Source of the DNA: Haloarcula sp. H-GB4
GTDB lineage: Archaea; Halobacteriota; Halobacteria; Halobacteriales; Haloarculaceae
DNA: 64,000 bases
Assembly (NCBI RefSeq): GCF_030848575.1
Contig: NZ_JAVDDX010000002.1
Span: 1,302,001-1,366,000 of the forward strand
Reading direction: 5' to 3'
Part shown: one piece after another, positions 25,525 through 34,196 of the stretch
Numbering within the stretch: the stretch's first letter is position 1
Layout of the letters: each line of letters starts with the position of its first letter
The notes under the pieces: model-generated
What the model saw: only the letters and a program-made list of their open reading frames with translations
Told to the model about the DNA's origin: nothing
The model's database searches: none
Position numbers and translations under genes: made by a program

Positions 25525-26136
25525 ATGGACGTTCACAACGTCACCGCCGAAGCCGAGACATTCACCTGCAACGCCTATCTCGCCATCGGCGAGCAGACGA
25601 CCCTGATCGACGCCGGCGCGATGCGTGGCGTCGTCGATGTCATCCGCGAGCATACTGACACGCTCGACGCTGTCGTGTTGACCCACCAGCACGGCGACCA
25701 CGTCCAGCGACTCGATGCCGTCCTCGACGCCTTCGACGCGCCGCTGTACGCCTACGGCTCCCATCCCCGCCGAGACCACAAACTCGCTGACGGCGACACG
25801 CTCACCGTCGGCGATGAGGAGTGTGAGGTCGTGTACACGCCGGGCCACGCCGACGACCACGTCTCGCTCGTCTCCGAGTCGGCCCTGTTCTCCGGTGATG
25901 TGGTCGTCCACGACGACGGCGCGTTCGACGACGGCTCTTTCGGTCGCACGGACCGCCCCGGCCAGTCCCGCGAGCGCCTCATCGAGAGCATCGAGCGCAT
26001 TCTCGACCGGATGCCGGCAGGCGTCGAACACATGTATTCGGGTCACGGTGGCGTCTTCCACGGCGACGTTCGCGAGGTCGTTGAGCGCGCCCTCGAACGG
26101 GCCGAGCGCCGTGAGCCGAAGTATCCCGACGACTGA
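25525..26136 (+). CDS. Metallo-beta-lactamase fold hydrolase (glyoxalase II-like)
   Basis: Zinc-dependent hydrolase. The metal motif is THQHGDHVQRLDAV (HxHxDH form, about 54-67), with further ligands in TPGHADDH (about 110-117), FSGDVVVHDD and MYSGHGG. The N-terminus FTCNAYLAIGEQTTLIDAGA is the usual MBL opening and binds the fold's edge. Length is 203 aa, short and single-domain, consistent with a thioester or small-ester hydrolase such as glyoxalase II; the substrate is not certain. It is followed 50 bases later by the membrane GAF-like protein in the same direction. Confidence 0.88.
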   Translation: MDVHNVTAEAETFTCNAYLAIGEQTTLIDAGAMRGVVDVIREHTDTLDAVVLTHQHGDHVQRLDAVLDAFDAPLYAYGSHPRRDHKLADGDTLTVGDEECEVVYTPGHADDHVSLVSESALFSGDVVVHDDGAFDDGSFGRTDRPGQSRERLIESIERILDRMPAGVEHMYSGHGGVFHGDVREVVERALERAERREPKYPDD

Positions 26137-26186
26137 CCACTCGAAACCGGCGCAACGCTCTAGTGATAGGGCCGATATTCGACGCT

Positions 26187-27092
26187 ATGAACCAGCGACT
26201 TCTGACGGGGACGGCCCTGGCGCTCTCCGGCGTCGTGCTGGCCGCTATGCAGGTGCTCCACGCGGTCCAGCAGACCCGGATTCCGGTGGCGGTCGCGGTC
26301 GATGCGCTCCCCTTTGCGGCGATGGGCCTCGCGGTAGCGTACGCGGGCGTCTGGCTCGCCCGTGACACGGCATTCGAGGGGGCCACATCCCGAGTGGCCG
26401 CGTGGGCCGCCGGCGGAACCGTGACGTTCGCTGCCGTGGCGGCGCTCCTGTTGTTCAGCCAGCGTGTGACTTCTGGCTCACTTGCCCGAGCGTCGTACCT
26501 GACGGTGGACCTCGTTACCGTCGGTGCGCTGGCGGGCGTTCTGGTCGGCCTGTACGACGCCCGGAGCCGCAACCGGCTCCGCGAACTGGCGGCCGAACGC
26601 GACCGCGTCGAGGCTTTCGCCGGGAAGGCGGCCGACGTGAACAACTACGGACGCGCCATCGCCAGCGCCCCCAGCGTCGACGGTGTCGCCGCCTTCGTCG
26701 TTGAGGCCTTCGGCACGATGACTGGCATGGAGGAGACGGCCGTCATCCGGCTCAGGGACGGCGATGCGGTGGCGCTCGCGAACACGGTTCGGACCGTCCC
26801 GGTTGATGTCGTCGCCGAGTTCGCGCAGGAAGTCGAGACACAGGAACAGGGCGCGGTCACCGTTCACGACCGCCCGTTCCCCGTCGACATCCCCGAGGTA
26901 GTCACCGATTGTGTGTCGGCGGTGGTTCTGGACGACGAGGGCACGACGACAGTTGTCATCTCGGTCACGACGGACGAGACGACTGTCGGCGAAGAAGACC
27001 GGAAGCTGCTGGAACTCATCGTCTCACACGCGTCGGTTCGGATGGCAACGCTCGACCGCCAGTCAGCGGACAAAGAACCCACTGGGCAGTAG
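26187..27092 (+). CDS. Membrane protein with GAF-like cytoplasmic domain, 301 aa
   Basis: Not assigned. Residues 1-130 contain four TM helices (TALALSGVVLAAMQVLHAV; ALPFAAMGLAVAYAGVWLA; GGTVTFAAVAALLLFSQR; LVTVGALAGVLVGLYDARS). A short charged helix (RLRELAAERDRVEAFAGKAA) leads to a C-terminal ~150-residue alpha/beta domain resembling GAF (SVDGVAAFVVEAFGTMTGME, TVVISVTTDETTVGEEDRKL). This layout is that of a haloarchaeal sensor kinase that has lost its kinase domain; there is no His box or ATPase motif. It may act as a sensor by protein contacts. ATG 26187 is preferred; one eight codons upstream is possible. Confidence 0.7.
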   Translation: MNQRLLTGTALALSGVVLAAMQVLHAVQQTRIPVAVAVDALPFAAMGLAVAYAGVWLARDTAFEGATSRVAAWAAGGTVTFAAVAALLLFSQRVTSGSLARASYLTVDLVTVGALAGVLVGLYDARSRNRLRELAAERDRVEAFAGKAADVNNYGRAIASAPSVDGVAAFVVEAFGTMTGMEETAVIRLRDGDAVALANTVRTVPVDVVAEFAQEVETQEQGAVTVHDRPFPVDIPEVVTDCVSAVVLDDEGTTTVVISVTTDETTVGEEDRKLLELIVSHASVRMATLDRQSADKEPTGQ

Positions 27093-27142
27093 TGGATTGG
27101 TGACGAACTGCCACCGGATGCCGGCGGCAACTGACCCGAAAA

Positions 27143-27298
<156 letters not shown>

Positions 27299-27428
27299 TC
27301 ATTCCCGGTGCGCGCGTTTAAGCTTTGAGTTTCGGCCCGGGACCGATTCAGCGTGGAACGACATTGAAAGACAGGGAGACACTGCCAGTCGTCGCCGGCT
27401 TTAGATGCCCGAACGGCGAAGCCGGAGT

Positions 27429-28502
27429 ATGTACGACCAGGTCGCAGACCTTCCGGTCACTGTCGAGAGCTGTGCGTTCGAGCGCCGTGAGCGGGCGACC
27501 TCCAGCGGATTCGACCGAGTGACGACGGTCATCCACCTCTCCGGTGCGGGCGAGACCGGCAGTGGCGAGGACGTGACGTACACCGCCGAGGCCCACGACG
27601 CGCTACAGGACAGCGATGCGTTGCCGGGCGAGGACTCCCCGCTGGCCGGTGAGTACACCGTCGATTCGTTTTCGGCGGCGCTGGAAGCGGCCGACCTGTG
27701 GCCCGAACCCCCCGACGAGGAGCGGTTCCGTCACTACCGCCGCTGGGGATTCGAAAGCGCGGCGCTTGACCTCGCGCTGAAACAGGCCGACACGGACCTC
27801 GGGACGGCACTCGGCCGGCAGTACGACCCAGTGAACTTCGTCGTCTCGACGCGGCTCTCGAACGCGAACGACGACATGCCGCCGACGGCCGACAGACTGG
27901 CGATGCTGTGTGAGCGCTACGGCGACCTTTCGTTCAAACTCGACCCGACGCCGTCTTGGAGTGACGCCCTTGTCGACGAGCTGGCGGACTACGACGTTCG
28001 AGTGCTGGACCTGAAAGGGCTGTACGAGGGGACGGACGTCGATGTCGAGGCCGACCCCGAGTTCTACCGCCGTGTCGTCGACGGCCTCCCGGACGCGCTG
28101 GTCGAGGATCCCGACCTGACCGACGCGACGCGGCCGGTTTTCGACGGGCAAGAAGCACGCGTCACCTGGGACGTACCCATCACCGGCGTCGAGAGCATCG
28201 AGGCGCTGCCGTTCGAGCCGTCATGGCTCAACATGAAGCCGTCCCGTTGCGGGACCGTCGAGTCGGTGCTTGCGGCCATCGACTACTGCGAGGAACACGG
28301 CATCGACCTGTACGGCGGCGGCCAGTTCGAACTCGGCGTCGGCCGGGACCACATTCAGGCGCTGGCGTCGCTGTGTTACCCCGACGGGCCGAACGACGTT
28401 GCGCCTGGGGGGTACAACGACCCCGACCCCGACGCGGACCTGCCGACGAGCCCGCTCACCCCACCTGATGCACCGACCGGCATCGGGACCGGCTTCTCGT
28501 AA
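27429..28502 (+). CDS. Enolase-superfamily protein (OSBS/epimerase-like C-terminal domain)
   Basis: The C-terminal half shows the enolase-superfamily barrel end: SWLNMKPSRCGTVESVLAAI (Lys of the catalytic NxKPxR strand) and GGGQFELGVGRDHIQALASL, which corresponds to the ExGIGR motif of o-succinylbenzoate synthases and dipeptide epimerases. DLSFKLDPTPSW may be the first lysine strand. The N-terminal capping domain is divergent, and not all three acidic metal ligands can be assigned with certainty, so activity is uncertain. Length 357 aa from ATG 27429; an upstream frame Met at 27405 is less likely. It is a monocistronic gene as far as visible. Confidence 0.68.
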   Translation: MYDQVADLPVTVESCAFERRERATSSGFDRVTTVIHLSGAGETGSGEDVTYTAEAHDALQDSDALPGEDSPLAGEYTVDSFSAALEAADLWPEPPDEERFRHYRRWGFESAALDLALKQADTDLGTALGRQYDPVNFVVSTRLSNANDDMPPTADRLAMLCERYGDLSFKLDPTPSWSDALVDELADYDVRVLDLKGLYEGTDVDVEADPEFYRRVVDGLPDALVEDPDLTDATRPVFDGQEARVTWDVPITGVESIEALPFEPSWLNMKPSRCGTVESVLAAIDYCEEHGIDLYGGGQFELGVGRDHIQALASLCYPDGPNDVAPGGYNDPDPDADLPTSPLTPPDAPTGIGTGFS

Positions 28503-28557
28503 GCGGCCTTAGAAATGAAGCCGAAGCTACATTATTGTACGGATACTAACTATTGTC

Positions 28558-28671
28558 ATGCGATGCCAAGCCTGCGGAGAACGCATCGACGACGTACTGG
28601 AGGCACACGCGCGACGAGCCTGCCCACACTGTGATGCGCCGCTCCTCGAAAAGCCAGCAACGCCCCAGTGA
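28558..28671 (+). CDS. 37-aa protein with two CxxC pairs
   Basis: Read directly: it begins MRCQACGERIDDVLEAHARR and ends APLLEKPATPQ, giving two zinc-type pairs, C3-x2-C6 and C22-x2-C25. Its stop is immediately next to the stop of the convergent Tsr3 gene (ends 28671 and 28672). Such tiny zinc-ribbon proteins are common in haloarchaea and mostly of unknown function. The protein is short, so confidence rests on the paired cysteines. Confidence 0.62.
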   Translation: MRCQACGERIDDVLEAHARRACPHCDAPLLEKPATPQ

Positions 28672-29187
28672 CTACTCCTCGGCGAGGTAGTCGTCCTGTA
28701 CGTCGATGATGTCGCTCGAATCCTCGCAGTTCGCGTACCGTTCCAGTGGTTCCTCGTTCAGTTCCAGAAACGTGTGGCCCCAGGAGAATGTCGAGAGAAT
28801 TCGCTCGGCGTGGTCGCGCTCCCCGAGAATGGCGAGCGCACCGGCGAAGGCTTCGACGGTATTGAGCTGAAAGGCCGTTCCGTAGTTGACCGGATTGCCG
28901 GCGACGAGGAACGGGAGCGAGCGGTGCACCCCTTCGAGGTCGAACGCTTCCCGTTCGGCAGTCTCCCATGAGCAATCGAGCGCGACCAGTCGGCTGTGAC
29001 GAGCGCCATCGCCGGGGGTCGGTCGGTCCGCTGGGGACAGCGCCTGCTCGGCGAAGGGGTTGAGCACGATGCCGGGCGGCGTCGACCGCGTCGCGCGGTG
29101 GAGTTCGGCCTCGTCCATCCGGGCCAGTTTCCGCGCGCTACATTTATCGGGGTCGTCGTCACCCTCGTACCGGACGTGCAGTTCCAC
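28672..29187 (-). CDS. tsr3: Tsr3-type rRNA aminocarboxypropyltransferase
   Basis: Transfers the aminocarboxypropyl group of SAM to a small-subunit rRNA nucleotide during ribosome biogenesis. Family segments: [57 protein letters not shown] and [20 protein letters not shown] with the closing RYANCEDS. I place the start at GTG 29187 ([20 protein letters not shown]) because a TTTTATT box A lies 21-29 bases upstream (29208-29216) and the family starts here; a longer frame to 29241 would span that promoter. 171 aa is a standard length. Confidence 0.9.
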   Translation of the reverse strand: MELHVRYEGDDDPDKCSARKLARMDEAELHRATRSTPPGIVLNPFAEQALSPADRPTPGDGARHSRLVALDCSWETAEREAFDLEGVHRSLPFLVAGNPVNYGTAFQLNTVEAFAGALAILGERDHAERILSTFSWGHTFLELNEEPLERYANCEDSSDIIDVQDDYLAEE

Positions 29188-29274
29188 AGGAGCGCTACTA
29201 CACTGGCGAATAAAAGCGACTCGTTCAGTGACACTGTGCAAACACTGTTATAGCCAGGATTGGTTGTACAACGT

Positions 29275-30960
29275 GTGCTTTCAGAGGGGACGGCGGCACC
29301 ACTGTTCGAACTGCCGGCGCTCGTCGATGGCGACTGCCAGCGAGTCGAGCTATCCGACTATCTCGGCGAGGACGTAGTCATCCTTGCGTTCTATCCGGCG
29401 GATTTCAATCCGGCCTGTGACGACACGTCCTGTGATCTGGACGAACTCGACCTCTTTACGATGCAGAAGGACGTAACTATCTTGGGCATCAGCCCGGATT
29501 CGGTGTATAGCCACCGGGCCTTCGCCGACCGCTACGGCCTGAAAGTCCCGCTCCTGTCCGACACTGACCACGATGTCGCCCGCGAGTACGGACTCGACTT
29601 TATCGACGATATTGGTCAGCAACTCATCGAGCGCGCTGTCGTCGTCATCGACCACGACGGCGACGTGCAGTACGCCTGGAGTACCGACGACCTCCAGCAA
29701 CTCCCTCGTGTCGGAGAAATCAAGGACGCTATCGCCGACACCGGTGGCGACGACACCGCGTTCGCCCGCTACCGTGTCGGCCACGCCCACTACACTGAGG
29801 GACGGCGCGCGTTCACGTCGGCGATGGCGGCCTTCCGCGACTCGGAGTGGATGGTCGCACAGGGCGACTTCCAGCAGGCACGTGAGGAGTTCGCCGACGC
29901 CGAAGATCACTTCGACACCGCTGTCCGGTTCGTCGACGACGAGTCCCTGAAACCGATCTACGAGGACACAAAGACAAAGGCGAACTCGCTGTGGCAGGCC
30001 AGCGACTGGCTTACACAGGCCGCCCGCGCCTACTCTAGCGGGAACGGAGCGGAGGGCCAGCAACTTCGGGACGACGCCGAGCGGCCACTTGAAGCCGCCC
30101 GCGGCTACGAGGAACCACCCGACCCCGACGGTCCGTGGCCACCAGATCTGGCGACGCTGGAAAAGGACGCGGACGACGACCGGCCGGCGTTCCTCACACA
30201 GGACGAGACAGCTGTGGATACATCGCTCGACGTGGATATCGACGCGGAAGTCGAACGGACAGACAGCGAACTGGCGGAGACGGCATCACCGGCTACCGAG
30301 TCTACGCTTGAGTCGACGCCGTCGCCTGAAGCAGCCGATACAGCCGACGAAATGCGAGACGCAGCTGACGGGGCGACGGCAGAATCAGCAGAGGGGACGA
30401 CGGCGGGGACAGCTGAGAAGGCGACGGACCCGGCGACCTCGCCCAACGAAACGCCTGCTCCCTCGGATCAGTCGACAGCGGCGGAATCTGCTGCATCGCC
30501 GGCCGACGACTCGCCGCCGGAATCAGCGTCAACGCCTGACGGCGAGGGTGAGATTTCGGATGTCGACGACACCGATATCGAGGAGATTCAGGCCGAACTG
30601 GCCGCCAGCGAAGCCGAGACCGAGCCGACCGACCCGCTGGAAGAGCCGACCGCGATGGTCGAAGCGCCGCCCGACACGGTCGCCAGCGTGGACGACGACA
30701 CCTCGACACAGGATGCGTCGGACGGCGAGCAGTCGACCCCTGACGCGTCATCGGACGCCGCTACCGCCTCTGAGACGGAGACTGACGACACAGTCGAACT
30801 GGATCTGGCCGACCCAATGGCCGACGGTGACGGCGGCGACACGAGCGAATCTGCGGCCGAATCCGGGCCAGATGACGGTTCTGACCCGGAGACAGACGGC
30901 GAGCAATCCGACGCGGAGAGCGATAGAAACACGCCTGCGGAACCCGAATCAGACCCGTGA
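29275..30960 (+). CDS. Peroxiredoxin-like protein fused to helical domain and long acidic tail, 561 aa
   Basis: Residues 1-150 are a thioredoxin-fold peroxiredoxin of the Bcp/AhpC type: PADFNPACDDTSC holds C48 in the peroxidatic position and C53; LSDTDHDVAREYGL and ERAVVVIDHDGDVQYAW complete it. The usual Thr/Ser three residues before the peroxidatic Cys is Asn here (N45), so peroxidase activity is in doubt. Residues ~155-270 are helical (RRAFTSAMAAFRDSEWMVAQ, QQAREEFADAEDHFDTAVRF). The remaining ~290 residues are low-complexity Asp/Glu/Ala/Thr/Ser. Start: GTG 29275 has a ttatag element at -28; the TTG at 29260 is less likely. The stop overlaps the NTF2-like gene (GTGA). Confidence 0.8.
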   Translation: MLSEGTAAPLFELPALVDGDCQRVELSDYLGEDVVILAFYPADFNPACDDTSCDLDELDLFTMQKDVTILGISPDSVYSHRAFADRYGLKVPLLSDTDHDVAREYGLDFIDDIGQQLIERAVVVIDHDGDVQYAWSTDDLQQLPRVGEIKDAIADTGGDDTAFARYRVGHAHYTEGRRAFTSAMAAFRDSEWMVAQGDFQQAREEFADAEDHFDTAVRFVDDESLKPIYEDTKTKANSLWQASDWLTQAARAYSSGNGAEGQQLRDDAERPLEAARGYEEPPDPDGPWPPDLATLEKDADDDRPAFLTQDETAVDTSLDVDIDAEVERTDSELAETASPATESTLESTPSPEAADTADEMRDAADGATAESAEGTTAGTAEKATDPATSPNETPAPSDQSTAAESAASPADDSPPESASTPDGEGEISDVDDTDIEEIQAELAASEAETEPTDPLEEPTAMVEAPPDTVASVDDDTSTQDASDGEQSTPDASSDAATASETETDDTVELDLADPMADGDGGDTSESAAESGPDDGSDPETDGEQSDAESDRNTPAEPESDP

Positions 30961-31337
30961 CGCGACCTGCCCTTCTGCAGCGGACACGGGCCTACTACGA
31001 CGCCATTGACGATGACGACTACGACCAGTTGGCATCGCTGCTCGCCCCGTCGTTCGTTCACGACCGCCCTGACCGGAGCATCGAGGGCCGGGACCGGTTC
31101 GTACAGTTCATGCGCGAGGAACGGCCCCAGACAGACACCACGCATCCGCTCGACGGCCTCTACTGTCGCCAGGAAGACAGCGCGGTTGAGCCGGCTGACG
31201 GCGACGACGCGTCGACGGCAGCGGTCGTCGCCCGCGGCCGCCTGCTCGATGCCGACGGTGAGCGTATCGTTGGCTTCGTCGATGTGTTCACGTTCGCTGG
31301 GGACGATATCGAGCGCATCGACACGTACACACGCTGA
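30957..31337 (+). CDS. NTF2-like (SnoaL-type) protein, 126 aa
   Basis: Small cone-shaped fold used for binding or isomerising small molecules. LLQRTRAYYDAIDDDDYDQL, LASLLAPSFVHDRPDRSIEG and RDRFVQFMREERPQTDTTHP match the SnoaL/NTF2-like pattern of an alpha helix then a strand with HDRPD; the end VGFVDVFTFAGDDIERIDTY is the last beta strands. Start is GTG 30957 overlapping the preceding stop. It may serve the peroxiredoxin-like protein or be an independent enzyme; no catalytic set is certain. Confidence 0.82.
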   Translation: MTRPALLQRTRAYYDAIDDDDYDQLASLLAPSFVHDRPDRSIEGRDRFVQFMREERPQTDTTHPLDGLYCRQEDSAVEPADGDDASTAAVVARGRLLDADGERIVGFVDVFTFAGDDIERIDTYTR

Positions 31338-31363
31338 TTCCTGCCGCTCGTGGAGTTACTATT

Positions 31364-32074
31364 TCACTGTCCCGGCAGCGACAGCCGAGCGCCGTACATC
31401 GACCCGTCGGTTTCGGTCCCGACGAGCGCGTCCACGGTCCACGGCGTCTCGCTGACTGCGGCACGGAACCGTGACGGCGCGACCAGTAGCAGGTCGGTCC
31501 ACGGGCCGGCCAGCCCGTCGTACTCGACACGGAAAGTCCGGTAAGCGACACCGGGCTGGACGTGGTGGGACGCGTCGGTCTCCGGGTCTGCTCGGTCGAG
31601 CGTGTCCATGTCGGCGACGAGACAGCCACCGGGCCGCGTCACCGACGCCAGTTCGGTGAGCGTCGTCCGGAGGTCGGCCAGCGAACTGCCAAGGCCGAGT
31701 TGTTTGCCCAGCGCAACGACCGTCTCAAACCCGTCACCCGGCGGTCGTGGGAGGTCGCCGACCACGGGACGCTTGACGCCGCGCTCGCGGGCGACTGCGA
31801 CGGCCCCGGGACTCCGGTCGACCGCCAGCACGCTGTGGCCGCGCTCCTGCAGCGCAAGTGCGTGTCGGCCGACGCCACAGCCGGTGTCGAGGACGCGGCC
31901 TCTCACCGTCGAGAACAGGTCCCGCTCGGTGGGATGCCACGCCGATGGCGGCTCGAAGTAGCCCGAAAGATGTGCTTCGGTCAAATCGTCGTCATCGCGG
32001 CGGTAGCAGGGTTGCTCGGCGAGGTCGTCGCGATGAAAGTCCAGTACCATCCGGCCGAATGCGTCGTCAGCCAT
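31364..32074 (-). CDS. SAM-dependent methyltransferase, class I
   Basis: Rossmann-fold methyltransferase: RGRVLDTGCGVGRHALALQE (about 62-81) is motif I with the SAM-binding glycine loop; VLAVDRSPGAVAVARERGVK supplies the acidic residue binding ribose; VTRPGGCLVADMDTLD is the post-I/IV strand. The acceptor is unknown; the N-terminal ~55 residues and a C-terminal beta part (TFRVEYDGLAGPWTDLLLVA) would define it. Start ATG 32074 is supported by an AT-rich box ~27 bases upstream; a Met 20 codons earlier is unlikely as it is out of the protein's composition. Confidence 0.86.
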   Translation of the reverse strand: MADDAFGRMVLDFHRDDLAEQPCYRRDDDDLTEAHLSGYFEPPSAWHPTERDLFSTVRGRVLDTGCGVGRHALALQERGHSVLAVDRSPGAVAVARERGVKRPVVGDLPRPPGDGFETVVALGKQLGLGSSLADLRTTLTELASVTRPGGCLVADMDTLDRADPETDASHHVQPGVAYRTFRVEYDGLAGPWTDLLLVAPSRFRAAVSETPWTVDALVGTETDGSMYGARLSLPGQ

Positions 32075-32185
32075 ATCTCGACGGTGCTGGCGAACGAATG
32101 TAATAGTGTAATGAAATGTGATTTCGTGTAACACACCGCATGCAGACGACTGGACGCCGGCCGTGCGTAACGGACCGCGGTGGAA

Positions 32186-33568
32186 TTAGTCCTTTTCGCC
32201 GGCTCCGACGGCGCTCTCGCCGATCTTCTCAGAGCCTTCGATGACTTCCTGACCGCCCATGTACGGACGGAGCGGTTCGGGCACGGTGATGGTCCCGTCG
32301 TCGTTCTGGTAGTACTCCATAATTGCGACGAGGACCCGGGGGACGGCGAGTCCGGAGCCGTTCAGCGTGTGGAGATAGTCGGCGGACTCGTGCCGCTCGG
32401 GGCGGTAGCGTAGACCAGCGCGCCGGGCCTGGAAATCCTCGAAGTTCGAGACCGAGGAGACTTCGAGCCAGCGGCCGCCGCGGTCGGGACCGTCCGCCAT
32501 GTCGTCACCGGGGGCCCACACCTCGATGTCGTACTTCTTCGCCTGTGTAAAGCCCATATCGCCGGTGCACATGTCGAGCACGCGGTAGGGCAGTTCGAGG
32601 CGGTCAAGGACTTCGGCGGCCTCGTCTAGTAGCCCCTCCAGCCGGTCGTAGCTGTTCTCGGGCCGGACGAAGTTGACAAGTTCGACCTTGTGGAACTGGT
32701 GGACGCGGACGTACCCCCGCGTTTCGGTCCCGTGCTCGCCGGCCTCGCGGCGGAAGTTCGGCGAAAACGCCTGATGTTTGACCGGCAGGTCGTCGTCAAG
32801 CAGAATCTCGCCGCGGTACATGTTGGTGACCGGCACTTCCGCCGTCGGGAGCAGCCACAGGTCGTCGCTGTCGTAGTCGTCGTCCTGTCTGGCCCCGACG
32901 CGGTAGGCGTCCTCGTCGAACTTCGGGAGCTGGCCCGTCCCTTCCATCGAATCGGAGTTGACCGGAATCGGCGGGAGCACGTCGACGTACTCCTGCTCGC
33001 GGTGGACATCGAGCATGAACTGGATGAGGGCGTGCTCTAGGCGCGCACCTTCACCTTTGACGAACTGGTAGCCGCCGCCGGACACCTTTGCGCCGCGCTC
33101 GAAGTCAAGCAGGTCCAGATCCTCGCCGAGGTCGTAGTGGGGCACCACTTCGTCGGGCAGGTCCCGGAGGTCGCCGAACCCCTCGCGGTAGCGCTCGACG
33201 TTGTCTGCCTCGCCCTCGCCGGTCGGGACCGAATCGTGGGGGATGTTCGGCAGTTCGAGCAGGGCGTCTTCCAACTGGGACTCCAGTTCGTCGGCGCGCT
33301 CCTCGACGTCCTGTAGTTCGTCTTTGAGTTCCTGCGAGCGGTCGATGGCCTCCTGAGCCTCCTCGTCCTTGCCGTCCTGTTTGAGCTCTCCAATCTTGCT
33401 CGATACCTCGTTGCGTTCCTGTCGGAGCCCGTCACCTTCGGCTTTCAGTTCTCGCCACTCCTCGTCGATTTCGAGGATTTCGTCGAGGTCGACGCCCGTG
33501 ACGCCCTTCCGTTCGATAGCGTCACGGACCGTCTCGGGGTTCTCCCGGACGAACTGTCTCGATAACAT
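32186..33568 (-). CDS. serS: Seryl-tRNA synthetase
   Basis: Class II synthetase that charges tRNA-Ser. Residues ~1-105 are the long coiled-coil arm that reads the tRNA variable loop (EEWRELKAEGDGLRQERNEV, ELKDELQDVEERADELESQL). The catalytic core has motif 2 (RGYVRVHQFHKVELVNFV) and motif 3 (NGSGLAVPRVLVAIMEYYQN followed by GTITVPEPLRPYMGG). The length of 460 aa is typical. ATG 33568 begins the conserved MLSRQFVRENPETVRDAIER and has a box A (about 33590-33597) upstream; codons before it are not conserved-looking. Confidence 0.97.
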   Translation of the reverse strand: MLSRQFVRENPETVRDAIERKGVTGVDLDEILEIDEEWRELKAEGDGLRQERNEVSSKIGELKQDGKDEEAQEAIDRSQELKDELQDVEERADELESQLEDALLELPNIPHDSVPTGEGEADNVERYREGFGDLRDLPDEVVPHYDLGEDLDLLDFERGAKVSGGGYQFVKGEGARLEHALIQFMLDVHREQEYVDVLPPIPVNSDSMEGTGQLPKFDEDAYRVGARQDDDYDSDDLWLLPTAEVPVTNMYRGEILLDDDLPVKHQAFSPNFRREAGEHGTETRGYVRVHQFHKVELVNFVRPENSYDRLEGLLDEAAEVLDRLELPYRVLDMCTGDMGFTQAKKYDIEVWAPGDDMADGPDRGGRWLEVSSVSNFEDFQARRAGLRYRPERHESADYLHTLNGSGLAVPRVLVAIMEYYQNDDGTITVPEPLRPYMGGQEVIEGSEKIGESAVGAGEKD

Positions 33569-33645
33569 GGCCGACGGTTCTCGACGGCAGAAATTAGGCG
33601 TGTCGGTCCCGCGGTGGGCGACCCCGACCGTCAATGTCCGTCTCG

Positions 33646-34089
33646 CTACGCCTCGCCGCCGACCTTCACCGCTAGCACCGGCACCGGCGAGGCCCGGATG
33701 ACCGACTCGGTGACGCTGCCGATAAGTTCCCGGGAGGGGCCGGTCCGTCCCTCCGTTGCCATCACGACGACGTCGATGTCGTGGCGCTCGACGTACTCCA
33801 CGACTTCCTCGTGGGGAACGCCCTGCTTGACCGCCGTGGTCACCGTGTCGATGTCGGCGTCTTCGGCCTGTGCCTGCAGGTCGTCGACAGCCTGCTGCCC
33901 AGCATCGGCGAGGCGGTCGAAGATGCTGCTGTCCTCGAACTCGGGAATCTGGTCGACTACCTGCTCGGTTTCGAGGACGTGTAGCGCGTGCAGACTCGCA
34001 TCGTGGCGCTCGGCGAGGTCGATAGCGTGTTCGGCCGCGGTGGCAGCCCCCTCGGAGCCGTCGGTCGGAACGAGTACGGCGTCGTACAT
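33646..34089 (-). CDS. Universal stress protein (UspA family)
   Basis: Small nucleotide-binding stress protein, 147 aa. The start YDAVLVPTDGSEGAATAAEH has the P-loop-like strand with the ATP-contact Asp, and GRTGPSRELIGSVTESVIRA matches G-x2-G-x9-G-(S/T), the ATP-binding motif. It is thus probably of the ATP-binding type. ATG 34089 has an AT-rich element (gggtaaatgg) ~22-26 bases upstream. Haloarchaea have dozens of UspA homologs, so the specific role is not inferable. Confidence 0.92.
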   Translation of the reverse strand: MYDAVLVPTDGSEGAATAAEHAIDLAERHDASLHALHVLETEQVVDQIPEFEDSSIFDRLADAGQQAVDDLQAQAEDADIDTVTTAVKQGVPHEEVVEYVERHDIDVVVMATEGRTGPSRELIGSVTESVIRASPVPVLAVKVGGEA

Positions 34090-34196
34090 ACAGTGGTGTT
34101 TCTGAGTGCGGGTAAATGGCTTTGCCCTTCCTGATGCTTGGGTGTCACGACAGCCACAGCACAACGGTTTTGCCCCCGCCGGTCACGTGGACGTGT

